A stretch of 64,000 bases of DNA from an uncultured Clostridia bacterium (GTDB lineage Bacteria > Bacillota > Clostridia > TANB77 > CAG-508): NCBI GenBank assembly GCA_934141555.1, contig CAKPCK010000002.1, positions 75,261 through 139,260 of the forward strand, written 5' to 3'. Below, in pieces: positions 8,901 through 16,744 of the stretch. Under the pieces are notes generated by a model, which searched no databases, had not been told where the DNA came from, and saw only the letters and a list, made by a program, of their open reading frames with translations. Made by a program: the position numbers and the translations under genes. Position 1 is the stretch's first letter. Every line of letters begins with the position of its first letter.

Positions 8901-11161
8901 TTATTTGTTCCTTGCATTATTAAATTTGTGTTTCCATATACAATTGCAGAAATACCATTTCCTCCTGCATATAAACTATTATTTAATGTAGAATTTTTTA
9001 CATTTACATATGTATTTTGTGTAACAATTCCTTCATTTCCTCCACCATAAACATTATCTTCTATCGTTGCTCCTAAAAGTGTTACATTTGTATTTGTATT
9101 TACACCTGCTTGGTTTCCTCCTCCAAATACTCTTTTACCAACTTTACCATTTATAGTGACATTTGTTTCATTTGTTACAGCTTGGTTTCCTCCTCCATAT
9201 ACATCTTGAACTCCTTCTCCATTAATTGTAACATTTGATGTTTCAGTTATACCACCTTGGTTATTTCCTCCATATACATTTGAAATAACACTCTTATTAT
9301 AACTTGATGAATTTCCATTTGAGTCTTGTCCTGATATTGCATATCCTATTTTAAATTCTTCTATACTTTGTTTTGATAATATTTCAAATGTAATTGAATA
9401 TGTTCCACCTGCTGAAATTTTTACTGGATGTGCTGAATCCCATTTATTTTTCTCTGTTAATGTATATATACCATCTTTTGCTTCAATTTCAGATCCAGAA
9501 TAATTACTATATAATATCGAATTTTCTGCTACAATACTAGAATTCCATGTTGTTATATCTTCATTTGAATTATTTGTGTATGTTACTTCTAATTTTGCAT
9601 ATGTTGGATAATCTGGATATTGATTTTTTCTCCAACTAGAATCTTCTACTGTTGTTTTTACAGTCATCACTAAACCATCTTCTGAATTATTGGCTCCTGA
9701 ATTTGTTGTTACATTTGAAGTTATTACATTTCCACTTGTATTTGAACCTCCAAACACATTTGTAATATTTCCTCCATTAATTAAAACATTTGTAGTTGTA
9801 ACTCCTGCTTGATTTCCACCACCAAATACATATCCTATTGCACCTGATTTTACATTTACATTTGAAGTGGTTGTTTCTGCTTTTTCTCCGCCTCCATATA
9901 CATTTTGGATTTTTCCTCCTGTTACATCTACATTTGAAGTTTGCGTAGTTCCACCTAAGTTATTTCCTCCATATACATTTACTGCATTTCCTGATTCTAT
10001 ATATACATTACTTACTGTTACAGTCCCTGATGAATCTGAGCCACCATAAATATTTGTCGCTGTTCCACCTTGTAAATATATTCCTTTTGTTTTATCATCT
10101 GTTCCACCAGATAATAAATCTGCAGATTTTCCACCATTAAATGCATTTGTAACATTTGCTTTACTTAAAAGATATACATATACACTTTGAGTATCTGTGT
10201 TAATTCCTGCTTGATTTCCTCCTCCATATACTGCATATAATACTGACTCATTTTTTTCTCCAACATTTACTGTAATTTTTCCTATAGTTTTTCCATTTAT
10301 ATTACTTGCTCCAAATACACTACAATTATTTAATTTGCTTCCATCTATATTTACATTAATATTTCCTGTTACAATTGCTGCTGTTGATGTATCTCCTTTT
10401 CCTCCACCAAATACGTATCCATTTATATCTATTGTATTTTGTGCAGAATATATATCATTTATATTTACTATAACATTTCCGTTTATACTTCCAAGTGAAC
10501 TTCCTCCATATACATTTCCATAAATATTTAAATTATTGTTTCTGTCGTTTAAATTTAATAAAACTCTTCCTTTTATACTTGTATTTTGTCCAAGTCCACC
10601 ACCAAACACTGCATCAATATTAGTATAATCTGTTGCCACAGCATCTGACTTTGTTCCCAATGTTCCTCCAGAAATATCTATTAATGCTGATCCTGAAACT
10701 GTTCCTTTTAAATTTGATCCTCCATAAAGAGTTCCATTTAAACTACCACCATCAACATCTATATTTACAGTTCCATTTATATTATTTTGATTAGCTCCTC
10801 CGTAAATATTATTATTTATAGTTCCTCCATATAATTTAATATTTACTAATGTGTTTCCATCTTCTACTTCTCCACCATTATCAATAAGTTGATATGTTAA
10901 AAAATATAAACTATTATTATAATTATTGTTTGATGATAATGACCATGTATATGAATTTTCTCCACTATTCCAATCATATGTTGAAATTAATTTTAAATAT
11001 AATGTTGAAGAATTCCATCCAGATGAATAATTGTATGAGATCATTTTTGAACTTGTTCCACTAACTAAAAAGGCTGTTTTGTTATTACTATCTAATATCA
11101 TATTTCCTGTGTATCCTCTATTTCCACCTCCCCAGCCTCCGTCCACCACTTTGGCTAACAT
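5930..11161 (-). CDS. giant beta-helix-like surface protein, C-terminal reading frame (1743 codons)
   Basis: The first half is built from dozens of short Gly- and Asn-rich repeats of the form NVYGGGNQAGVTTT or VFGGGN, spaced about 20-25 residues apart. This is the pattern of a right-handed beta-helix or adhesin stalk. The second half holds beta-rich, Ig-like stretches and ends in YIIIK, without an LPXTG signal or membrane anchor. No signal peptide precedes it and no ribosome-binding site precedes its ATG. The frame opens only just upstream of 11161 and overlaps the preceding frame by 44 bases. The upstream frame ends in KYLYVSYVSQSGG while this one continues GGWGGGNRGYTGN. The simplest reading is therefore that this is the C-terminal part of one protein interrupted by a +1 frame change near 11140. 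It is likely an extracellular adhesin or matrix component. Confidence 0.8.
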   Translation of the reverse strand: MLAKVVDGGWGGGNRGYTGNMILDSNNKTAFLVSGTSSKMISYNYSSGWNSSTLYLKLISTYDWNSGENSYTWSLSSNNNYNNSLYFLTYQLIDNGGEVEDGNTLVNIKLYGGTINNNIYGGANQNNINGTVNIDVDGGSLNGTLYGGSNLKGTVSGSALIDISGGTLGTKSDAVATDYTNIDAVFGGGLGQNTSIKGRVLLNLNDRNNNLNIYGNVYGGSSLGSINGNVIVNINDIYSAQNTIDINGYVFGGGKGDTSTAAIVTGNINVNIDGSKLNNCSVFGASNINGKTIGKITVNVGEKNESVLYAVYGGGNQAGINTDTQSVYVYLLSKANVTNAFNGGKSADLLSGGTDDKTKGIYLQGGTATNIYGGSDSSGTVTVSNVYIESGNAVNVYGGNNLGGTTQTSNVDVTGGKIQNVYGGGEKAETTTSNVNVKSGAIGYVFGGGNQAGVTTTNVLINGGNITNVFGGSNTSGNVITSNVTTNSGANNSEDGLVMTVKTTVEDSSWRKNQYPDYPTYAKLEVTYTNNSNEDITTWNSSIVAENSILYSNYSGSEIEAKDGIYTLTEKNKWDSAHPVKISAGGTYSITFEILSKQSIEEFKIGYAISGQDSNGNSSSYNKSVISNVYGGNNQGGITETSNVTINGEGVQDVYGGGNQAVTNETNVTINGKVGKRVFGGGNQAGVNTNTNVTLLGATIEDNVYGGGNEGIVTQNTYVNVKNSTLNNSLYAGGNGISAIVYGNTNLIMQGTNNVAKNVFGGGNQAATGTEEKDNSSSTVNIVGATIGGNVYGGANTSVVYGTTQTNIGYNAVGDTALEIGNIEIKGTVFGGGEANASGSEVYDFSFISVTKGINIEIDGKDHTKFSITGSIFGSGNASSTSGKSYININNYGTVDNPQSNISIQRADCATISNSAISLSGATDRTNEYSAVFFSLSRVDQVKLKNNSVLYLCNGANLLKKLDSLVDNNGVEEKAVVTINPDTGEVTKRNVDNRIYMLEGKNLNVATNEQATAYGQVHGMFFLGLFTSRKSPGTSTGFYHKGYENGDVITNAGTFSSNSYVMAQHMTEHDITIDGFYTNYNKDGKINVNYVDTTPKDDVYYIWLVGEELDVTKFQVELSASKYATLGTYELLLKGFSNPNLKFSMNGFSSGLADGISLVDPDEIKAIEPDDDKANSVYGLSIRTGNIGWQTKGTTKFLTQNGGSYIGMNDYDKDNSSYTPTLNICFYHSENITVKQALGDVRIRLQVLTPIDDLNYSLSYIDIEITLSSALYQNDFFEAAITPGQEYGLFTTTETAITNKSVFSTYYSLFIEEFSKSKYFANYQVDKRVLVSRDVDSNPYSFPENTKITMLDMVTNKYYYYIVTSDDVKNNKYIYYLSDFMVMGSNDSKFDEAEACKKYYNQDKDMIYENFIFHINFADTNITKNIEKNSLLMELQDTEGQTLLGVLGIQRDSMVYTVYTGTEATIKLDANLAPETLYLGKTLDLNVITKFTQVIVDSRTVYDTSYFDKKLGIKISIYDSNGNHLNLDSLFGINFELDGKLYYPRIDGTTRINIADKVTDVLAKLKMNTSGNTTLASGNYKIVIESFGSADGIYYGLTASDKIELDLRVINSSYGLKITNKDESKIINKKTGKNEEDTNLVTCTVEYSSKFTNPNITVSLYRRDYSEEYSQNYTLVDLQDYVSDNLVTTNKEKEYLVSDSPEAVMTNNYTLKENLKTGTYKIVYKLYDEETYVGEAFDYIIIK

Positions 11162-14024
11162 AACTTACATATAAATATTTTCCATTTGAAGCATTTTTTA
11201 TATAATAATTACTTCTACCAGCACTTTCGAATATCCATTTTGATTCACTACTTGGGAATGAAGTTTCTGAAATAGTTTCATTTATTATACCACTTCCATT
11301 AGTAGAAAGTCCTTGTCCTCCACTTGAATTTGATGTAATTAAATATTCTTTATTTTCTGTAAAATTTGAAGTTTCATTGTTTATTGTTATTACAGGCGTA
11401 CCTTGATTGTTATTTGATGTACCTATAATTCCATAATTTCCTCCCCCAAATACATTATTGTGTATTACTGCATTTCCATCAATTATTATATATGCTCCAT
11501 CTGTTTGTCCTGCATAACCATCATTTCCATTTGCACCTCCACAAACTGTTCCTGCATTAACTCCATATAAAACTAAATCTTTACTTGTTTCTGTTATAAC
11601 TTTATTTCCATTTTCATCTATTGTATATGTTGCTCCTATATGTGCATCACCACCAATATAAATAATTGATTCACCTGTTAATTGTCCATTATTGCTTGAT
11701 GAATTTGCTGCAACACCATTAGAGCCTCCACTTATACTATATTTTATACATCCTCCAGTCACTTGTATTATTCTATCTCCATATGTATGTGTATATCCTG
11801 CTCCTCCAGTAATATTAATTATATTTCCACCTTTTACATACATATATGTTTTATACATATCTGAACTTTCAACATTTAACCCACCAATTAAATTTGCAAT
11901 GTCACCACCTTCAACAATTATCATTCTATCTGACTTATCATATCCAGTTTGTCCATGTCCTCCAACATATATTCCAGCATAATTTCTTTCACTACTATCA
12001 CTAGTACTTGCTGAATTAAAATAGTCTACTCCAATCGTTCCACTTTTTACATACATACTAGTAATTATAGCATTTGAATCATTATTTGTATATGGTCTAT
12101 TAGTTTCTGTTGATGTTCTTGATGCTATTCTATTATAAATTCTTAAATTATCATTATTATTTTTTATTCTATCTATATCTGATCCTAAAACAAGAGTTCC
12201 ATTCGAAGTGTATGTTGAATAACTATTGTTTCCATTTGCTCTATGTAATTGTAAAGTATAGTATTTTCCAGATTCAACTACAAGTTTATATTCATTACTT
12301 GTATGATTATAATTTCCTCCTTGAACTTGTGCCCATGTACACCTAGCAGAACTTGTAGGTACAATCCCTCTTCCTATTCTTAAATTATACATATTTCCAT
12401 ACATACATGGTGATATTGAACTTGTACCATCTGTAGTTACATTTGCTGATGCATATGATGAATTAGAATATACATTTATGTAATCTAATTGAAGATCACT
12501 ATCTAGATATGATGATGTTCCTCCAACATTCAAATATGTACTTGAACTACCATAATTTATTCCATTATATAAACTTGTTAATGTATATGGTGTATTTGGA
12601 TTTGTAATTCCACTTACATCTAATGTTCCATTCATTAATACTACAATATTCACTTCTCTATTAGATGCATTTGTACAAGTTTTTATATTTGAATTTAATT
12701 TGCTACTAATAGTAGACCAATCGTTATATATAGGGCTTTTGATTGATTGTCCTGAATTTGAATTACTCCCTGATGAACTTACAAATATAATATTTGCTTC
12801 AATCCAATCAGGATATAAGTCTATTACGTATTTTCCAGAATCATCTTTAATATTATTTATATTTGTTTTCAACTTTTGAACATAAGTATTTGAATTTGTA
12901 CTAATATTATTTTTATATTTAGTATTGTTCGTTTTCCATCCATTGAAACCTTTTTCTAATGGCCTATTAAAAAAAGGATTATCTATTAATTCTATTTCAA
13001 TATTTCCACTACTATCTACTGGTACACATTTTCTATATGATAATAAGATTTGTTGCTCTGTATCTGACAAAGTTCCATATGGGGTATATTCACCAATAGT
13101 TAATGTTGTTTTAAATGATGTTGTATCAAATTCATAATAATTAATATTATATATTGTATTCTGATTTGTTGATCTAAATGTAACAAAAAATGTAAATGTA
13201 CAAGTATCATTATTTGATTCTAAACTTTCTGAATTATCACCTGTTACTGTGATGATTCCATTTTCGATTTTCACATTTATTCCATTAGATGAATTTGCTT
13301 CATCTGTTCCTGTTTGATAAAAATTATTAGAAAAATCATTATTAGGTACACTCATTTGAGCCGTCCAGCCAGACTCTGCTCTAAAGCCCGGATATAATTC
13401 TTTTAATAAATTTAAATCATTGACAGTAATTGTTATTTTATCTGTTCTAACATAATATCTATTATATCTATTTCCATCCCATACCCATCCAGTACTTGAT
13501 ACATTTCCAGTTTGTGTTTTTACTATTGTTGAATCTAATGTAACATCATAATTAGTTGGCTTTTGGAATTCAGTCAAATCATAATCATATCCATAATAAT
13601 TTATTGTAATATCTTTTAAATTACTATCATTATATTTATTTGAATTCTTTTTTTCAGAATATTTCTCTGTATAATTCAATCCAAGATAATAATTCTTATC
13701 TGAATCATAATCATCAATTTCTAATTTTGTATTTGGTCCACCTATAACAACTGAATCATCCGTAGCTGTTTCAGATACAAAACTTTCAATTCCTTTTTTT
13801 TCTTCAAGTAACAAATATGATTTTAAATTTTTTACTGTAAATGTTATTTTATCTTTTTCTTCTTTTATTTTTACTTGTCCCTGAATTTGATTATCTTCAA
13901 TTTCAAGAACTGTATATTTTACTCCTTGATTAACTGACATTTCTATTTGTAATTTTTGTTCATATTTTTGATAATCATATTTTTCATTTTCTGTTGTTAA
14001 TTCTATATTATAATTTCCGAACAA
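11118..14024 (-). CDS. giant surface protein, middle reading frame (968 codons)
   Basis: The frame holds a beta-rich N-terminal part and an InlB/Listeria-Bacteroides-repeat-like segment (NPFFNRPLEKGFNGW... ending YVIDLYPDW). A pectate-lyase-like opening follows (IIFVSSSGSNSNSGQS), then Gly-rich beta-helix turns such as GGNIINITGGAGY and NVFGGGNYG. The end resembles a ricin-B-like turn (NASNGKYLYVS). The only start is a TTG at 14024 with no ribosome-binding site and no signal peptide. The frame overlaps the upstream frame (14008-14877) by 17 bases. Both ends therefore look like frame junctions rather than gene ends, and the segment probably belongs to one protein of about 3000 residues together with its two neighbours. 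Role inferred: extracellular stalk or adhesion domain. Confidence 0.75.
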   Translation of the reverse strand: MFGNYNIELTTENEKYDYQKYEQKLQIEMSVNQGVKYTVLEIEDNQIQGQVKIKEEKDKITFTVKNLKSYLLLEEKKGIESFVSETATDDSVVIGGPNTKLEIDDYDSDKNYYLGLNYTEKYSEKKNSNKYNDSNLKDITINYYGYDYDLTEFQKPTNYDVTLDSTIVKTQTGNVSSTGWVWDGNRYNRYYVRTDKITITVNDLNLLKELYPGFRAESGWTAQMSVPNNDFSNNFYQTGTDEANSSNGINVKIENGIITVTGDNSESLESNNDTCTFTFFVTFRSTNQNTIYNINYYEFDTTSFKTTLTIGEYTPYGTLSDTEQQILLSYRKCVPVDSSGNIEIELIDNPFFNRPLEKGFNGWKTNNTKYKNNISTNSNTYVQKLKTNINNIKDDSGKYVIDLYPDWIEANIIFVSSSGSNSNSGQSIKSPIYNDWSTISSKLNSNIKTCTNASNREVNIVVLMNGTLDVSGITNPNTPYTLTSLYNGINYGSSSTYLNVGGTSSYLDSDLQLDYINVYSNSSYASANVTTDGTSSISPCMYGNMYNLRIGRGIVPTSSARCTWAQVQGGNYNHTSNEYKLVVESGKYYTLQLHRANGNNSYSTYTSNGTLVLGSDIDRIKNNNDNLRIYNRIASRTSTETNRPYTNNDSNAIITSMYVKSGTIGVDYFNSASTSDSSERNYAGIYVGGHGQTGYDKSDRMIIVEGGDIANLIGGLNVESSDMYKTYMYVKGGNIINITGGAGYTHTYGDRIIQVTGGCIKYSISGGSNGVAANSSSNNGQLTGESIIYIGGDAHIGATYTIDENGNKVITETSKDLVLYGVNAGTVCGGANGNDGYAGQTDGAYIIIDGNAVIHNNVFGGGNYGIIGTSNNNQGTPVITINNETSNFTENKEYLITSNSSGGQGLSTNGSGIINETISETSFPSSESKWIFESAGRSNYYIKNASNGKYLYVSYVSQSGGRRLGRWK

Positions 14025-14877
14025 GTAACATATTTGAATAATTTCTTGATATTTCTTCTTCTAAACCAGATACATCTATTTCTGTTACATTTATTTGTGT
14101 ATTTTCTGGCATATATCCTAACACAGCCACTAATTCATAATTATCTTCATCTTTATATGCTACTTTTTTACTATAAAATATTTTTCCTTCAATTTCTATA
14201 GTATCATATATTACCTCAAAATTAATTGTTTTATTTTCTATTTCTTCTTGAGTTAAATATATTTTTTCTCCTGGAAGTTTTTCAACTACTGTATTATTTA
14301 TTTGATTTTCTTCTGCATTAGTATTTTGGGTTTCTGTACTTTCTGATTTCGTACTTTCAGTTTTTGTACTTTCTGTTTTTGTGCTTTCTGTTTTTGTACT
14401 TTCTGTTTTCGTACTTTCTGTTTTTGTGCTTTCCGTTTTTGTGCTTTCTGTTTTTGTATTTTCTGTTTTTGTACTTTCTGTTTTCGTACTTTCTGTTTTT
14501 GTATTTTCTGTTTTTGTACTTTCTGTTTTTGTACTTTCTGTTTTTGTACTCTCTGTTTTCGTATCTTCTGTTTTCGCACTTTCTGTTTTCGTACTTTCTG
14601 TTTCATCATTAATAATATCTTTTTTAGTTATAATATATTTACTAACTTTTTTTTCATTTGCAAATTCTGGCAATATAATCTCCATTCCATTCTCACCATC
14701 ATTTGTTGCTAAAATGGTGGTTTTCTCATCATTAGCCATTTTATTTAAATCACTAAAATTTGCCGTTATTTCTATTTGCTTATTTGCTTTAGAGCTCATA
14801 AATGCCTTTAATCCAACAATTATTAATATTATTAAAATAATTAAAATTACTATATATTTTTTACTTGTTTTTTTCAT
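14008..14877 (-). CDS. membrane-anchored N-terminal frame of the giant surface protein, with TESTK repeats
   Basis: The frame has 289 codons, starts at an ATG behind a GGAG box and has a single N-terminal membrane segment (about 8-27, ILIILIIVGLKAF). After a short domain, residues about 93-180 are a low-complexity stalk of some 17 copies of a five-residue unit, TESTK with TENTK, TESAK and TEDTK variants. A small beta-rich domain follows (GEKIYLTQEEIENKTINFEV). The last residues, MLLVRKL, are out of character, and the next frame takes up directly after them in the +1 frame. The gene thus supplies the anchor and stalk of a giant extracellular protein. The Thr/Ser/Glu/Lys repeat is typical of extended wall-spanning linkers. 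The repeat array is also prone to slippage. Confidence 0.8.
   Translation of the reverse strand: MKKTSKKYIVILIILIILIIVGLKAFMSSKANKQIEITANFSDLNKMANDEKTTILATNDGENGMEIILPEFANEKKVSKYIITKKDIINDETESTKTESAKTEDTKTESTKTESTKTESTKTENTKTESTKTESTKTENTKTESTKTESTKTESTKTESTKTESTKTESTKTESTKSESTETQNTNAEENQINNTVVEKLPGEKIYLTQEEIENKTINFEVIYDTIEIEGKIFYSKKVAYKDEDNYELVAVLGYMPENTQINVTEIDVSGLEEEISRNYSNMLLVRKL
14336..14608. repeat. 15-bp tandem repeat array encoding TESTK
   Basis: About 17 to 18 head-to-tail copies of a 15-base unit, on the plus strand TTTCTGTTTTTGTAC with small changes. Variants such as TTTTCGTAC and TATTTTCTG are interspersed, so the array is diverged rather than freshly expanded. All units are 15 bases, which keeps the reading frame. 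Confidence 0.9.
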
Positions 14878-14891
14878 CTATAAAATCTCCA

Positions 14892-16463
14892 TCATAATTT
14901 TAACATCTTCTTTATTTCGCAAAATTGTTCTATTTGTTTAATATCTATATTTGCATTTTTCAAATTAATTGAAATTTGAATATTTTTTAATTTTGTAATA
15001 TATGAATCTATTTCATTTGGTGACATATCTTCTTTTTCAATATTAAAACCTAATAATTTATATCTATCTTTTATAACAATTGCTATATCATTTTCATCTA
15101 AAATATTTGTATTAGTTATTATTGTATTATATGGGTTTTCTAAAAATCTACCAAGCTTATTTATTTTTTCATCTATCCCCTCTTGAGTTATATCTTCAAA
15201 ATTCTGTATAATTATTGTTGTTAGATAAAAATAATATGAATAAGCTAATTTCAATACATCATATATTGATGAATTATCATTTAAATTTGAATAAATCTTA
15301 CTATAAAATTTATTCAATTCTAATGTTTTATATTTATCACTTAAATTCTGTATAACATCTTTTATTTCAGGTGTTTGCTTATAACTTACCTTTTTTACTC
15401 TAAATAGCCCTTTTCTAATCACTTTTTTATTTAATGTGTGCAACTTTTTCTCTAATTTATCTATTTCCTTTTTTGTTATTTCATAAGATTTCTTATATTT
15501 TTCTTTGTCTTTATAATATTTTTTTATATCATCAACTATAAACTTGAATTCATTATAATTTTGATATTCATATAAGCTATTCAAACATTTGTTGATATTC
15601 TCTTGAGTTTCTTTATTCTCTTCTATTTCATTAGCAATTTCTTTTGATAATACTTTTTGAATATTTGCTTTTATTTTTTCATTTGAAAAATCTTTAATAT
15701 TTAGTTTTCCATTTATAAATTCATTTTTTAATGTTTGTGGATTATTATCATTTTTTTCCATTAACATTTTTCTTACTTCTATGTCTTTTCTCTTTATTTC
15801 TTTTTGATTTATATTGAATTGTTTTATTTTTTCATTTTTTTCATTTTCGAAATATTTATCTATCATTTGCTTTTTTTCTAAATAAATATGTCTTAAATTT
15901 AATTCTATATGTTTAATAATTTCAGGACATTTCCAGTATATTTCTTCAAATATTTCTTTTAATTTATCTGAATTTATATTTTCTTTAGTCATTTCTTGAA
16001 AAAAAACTTTCATATATTCTTGACTATATATACTATATTTAAAATCATCTATTGTTATTATAATACCTACTGTTTTAAACTTATTTATACATTGTTTAAT
16101 TTGTTCATTTATATTCTCAAGATTGTCTTTATAATACCTTGATATTATATATATTGATTTATCAAGTTCCATTTTTTCAAAAGAAGTTTTGTCATCATCT
16201 AATATCTTTAAAATATATTTTATTGATTCTATTCTTTTTTCTAAATTTTCTACTTCTTTATCTTCTTCTATATTTATAAATTTCTGATATTTTTTCTGTA
16301 ATTTTCCAGCAATCTCTTCTTTATATTGTTGATATTCTTCTTCTAATTCTTCAACTTTCTTTTGATAAATTTTTTTGTTTTTTATGTTGTTTTGTGGCAT
16401 GGTAGACAATACTTGCTTACTTGCATCAATTTTATCTATTATTTCTTTTGATTTTTTTGACAT
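14892..16463 (-). CDS. large coiled-coil cytoplasmic protein of unknown function
   Basis: A 523-residue protein very rich in Lys, Glu, Ile and Asn. Coiled-coil-like stretches lie near residues 28-75 (KKIYQKKVEELEEEYQQYKEE), 200-245 and 325-355 (KKEIDKLEKKLHTLNKK). No signal peptide, membrane segment or catalytic motif is visible, and I do not recognise the family. It is the second gene of the seven-gene operon. The 34-codon ORF ends at its ribosome-binding site (TAGGAGG), and it ends 14 bases before the anchored giant surface protein gene. Position suggests an assembly or scaffold role on the cytoplasmic side of the export site, but this is inference only. Confidence 0.7.
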   Translation of the reverse strand: MSKKSKEIIDKIDASKQVLSTMPQNNIKNKKIYQKKVEELEEEYQQYKEEIAGKLQKKYQKFINIEEDKEVENLEKRIESIKYILKILDDDKTSFEKMELDKSIYIISRYYKDNLENINEQIKQCINKFKTVGIIITIDDFKYSIYSQEYMKVFFQEMTKENINSDKLKEIFEEIYWKCPEIIKHIELNLRHIYLEKKQMIDKYFENEKNEKIKQFNINQKEIKRKDIEVRKMLMEKNDNNPQTLKNEFINGKLNIKDFSNEKIKANIQKVLSKEIANEIEENKETQENINKCLNSLYEYQNYNEFKFIVDDIKKYYKDKEKYKKSYEITKKEIDKLEKKLHTLNKKVIRKGLFRVKKVSYKQTPEIKDVIQNLSDKYKTLELNKFYSKIYSNLNDNSSIYDVLKLAYSYYFYLTTIIIQNFEDITQEGIDEKINKLGRFLENPYNTIITNTNILDENDIAIVIKDRYKLLGFNIEKEDMSPNEIDSYITKLKNIQISINLKNANIDIKQIEQFCEIKKMLKL

Positions 16464-16474
16464 TCCAAGGCCTC

Positions 16475-16579
16475 CTATTTTTCATTTTTCTTATGTTCTT
16501 TATCTAAAAATTTTAAAAAGTCATCTACCTTTTTATAAATTTCAATTAATTCTTCTGTTTCTAAATTATTAAAATTCAT
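16475..16579 (-). CDS. small ORF of 34 codons at the head of the seven-gene operon
   Basis: I translated this by hand from the ATG at 16579. The product begins MNFNNLETEELIEIYKK, is charged and helical, has no membrane segment and ends KKNEK. An AAAGGA ribosome-binding site lies upstream and a TAGACA-N17-TATTAT promoter some 50 bases further. Its TAG stop is part of the TAGGAGG ribosome-binding site of the 523-residue gene, which is typical of a translated, coupled leader gene. Function unknown. Confidence 0.6.
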   Translation of the reverse strand: MNFNNLETEELIEIYKKVDDFLKFLDKEHKKNEK

Positions 16580-16629
16580 TTTTTCATCTGTCCTTTCGTA
16601 TTTATTTTTTCGACTTTTATAGTAATTTT

Positions 16630-16658
16630 ATAATATCATAAACGTAAAAAAATGTCTA
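16630..16658 (-). promoter_or_regulatory. promoter of the seven-gene operon (16579 to 4789)
   Basis: Minus-strand TAGACA (16653-16658), a 17-base spacer and TATTAT (16630-16635). It lies between the terminator of the 354-residue fibre protein gene and the 34-codon ORF. Confidence 0.65.
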
Positions 16659-16711
16659 TTAGTTTCAGAATTTTTTAGTTAATTTTTAAGCTTATATAAA
16701 TTTATAGAAAC

Positions 16712-16739
16712 AAAAAAAAGCAGAAAATTCTGCTTTTTT
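16712..16739 (-). terminator. intrinsic terminator of the 354-residue surface protein gene
   Basis: AAAAAGCAGAA and TTCTGCTTTTT form a hairpin with T-runs on both sides, just after the stop codon at 16745. It isolates the fibre-like gene as a single-gene unit. Confidence 0.8.
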
Positions 16740-16744
16740 ATTTT

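Noticed and set aside
5930..14877. LPXTG sortase anchor for the giant surface protein
   Set aside because: The C-terminus has no LPXTG motif, hydrophobic stretch or basic tail. The only anchor is the N-terminal segment of the 289-codon frame.
14298..14941. Open reading frames on both strands through the TESTK repeat (103, 82 and 186 codons)
   Set aside because: They follow from the repeat having no stop codons in several frames. They lack ribosome-binding sites and have biased, unnatural composition (runs of Phe-Leu or Lys-Gln).
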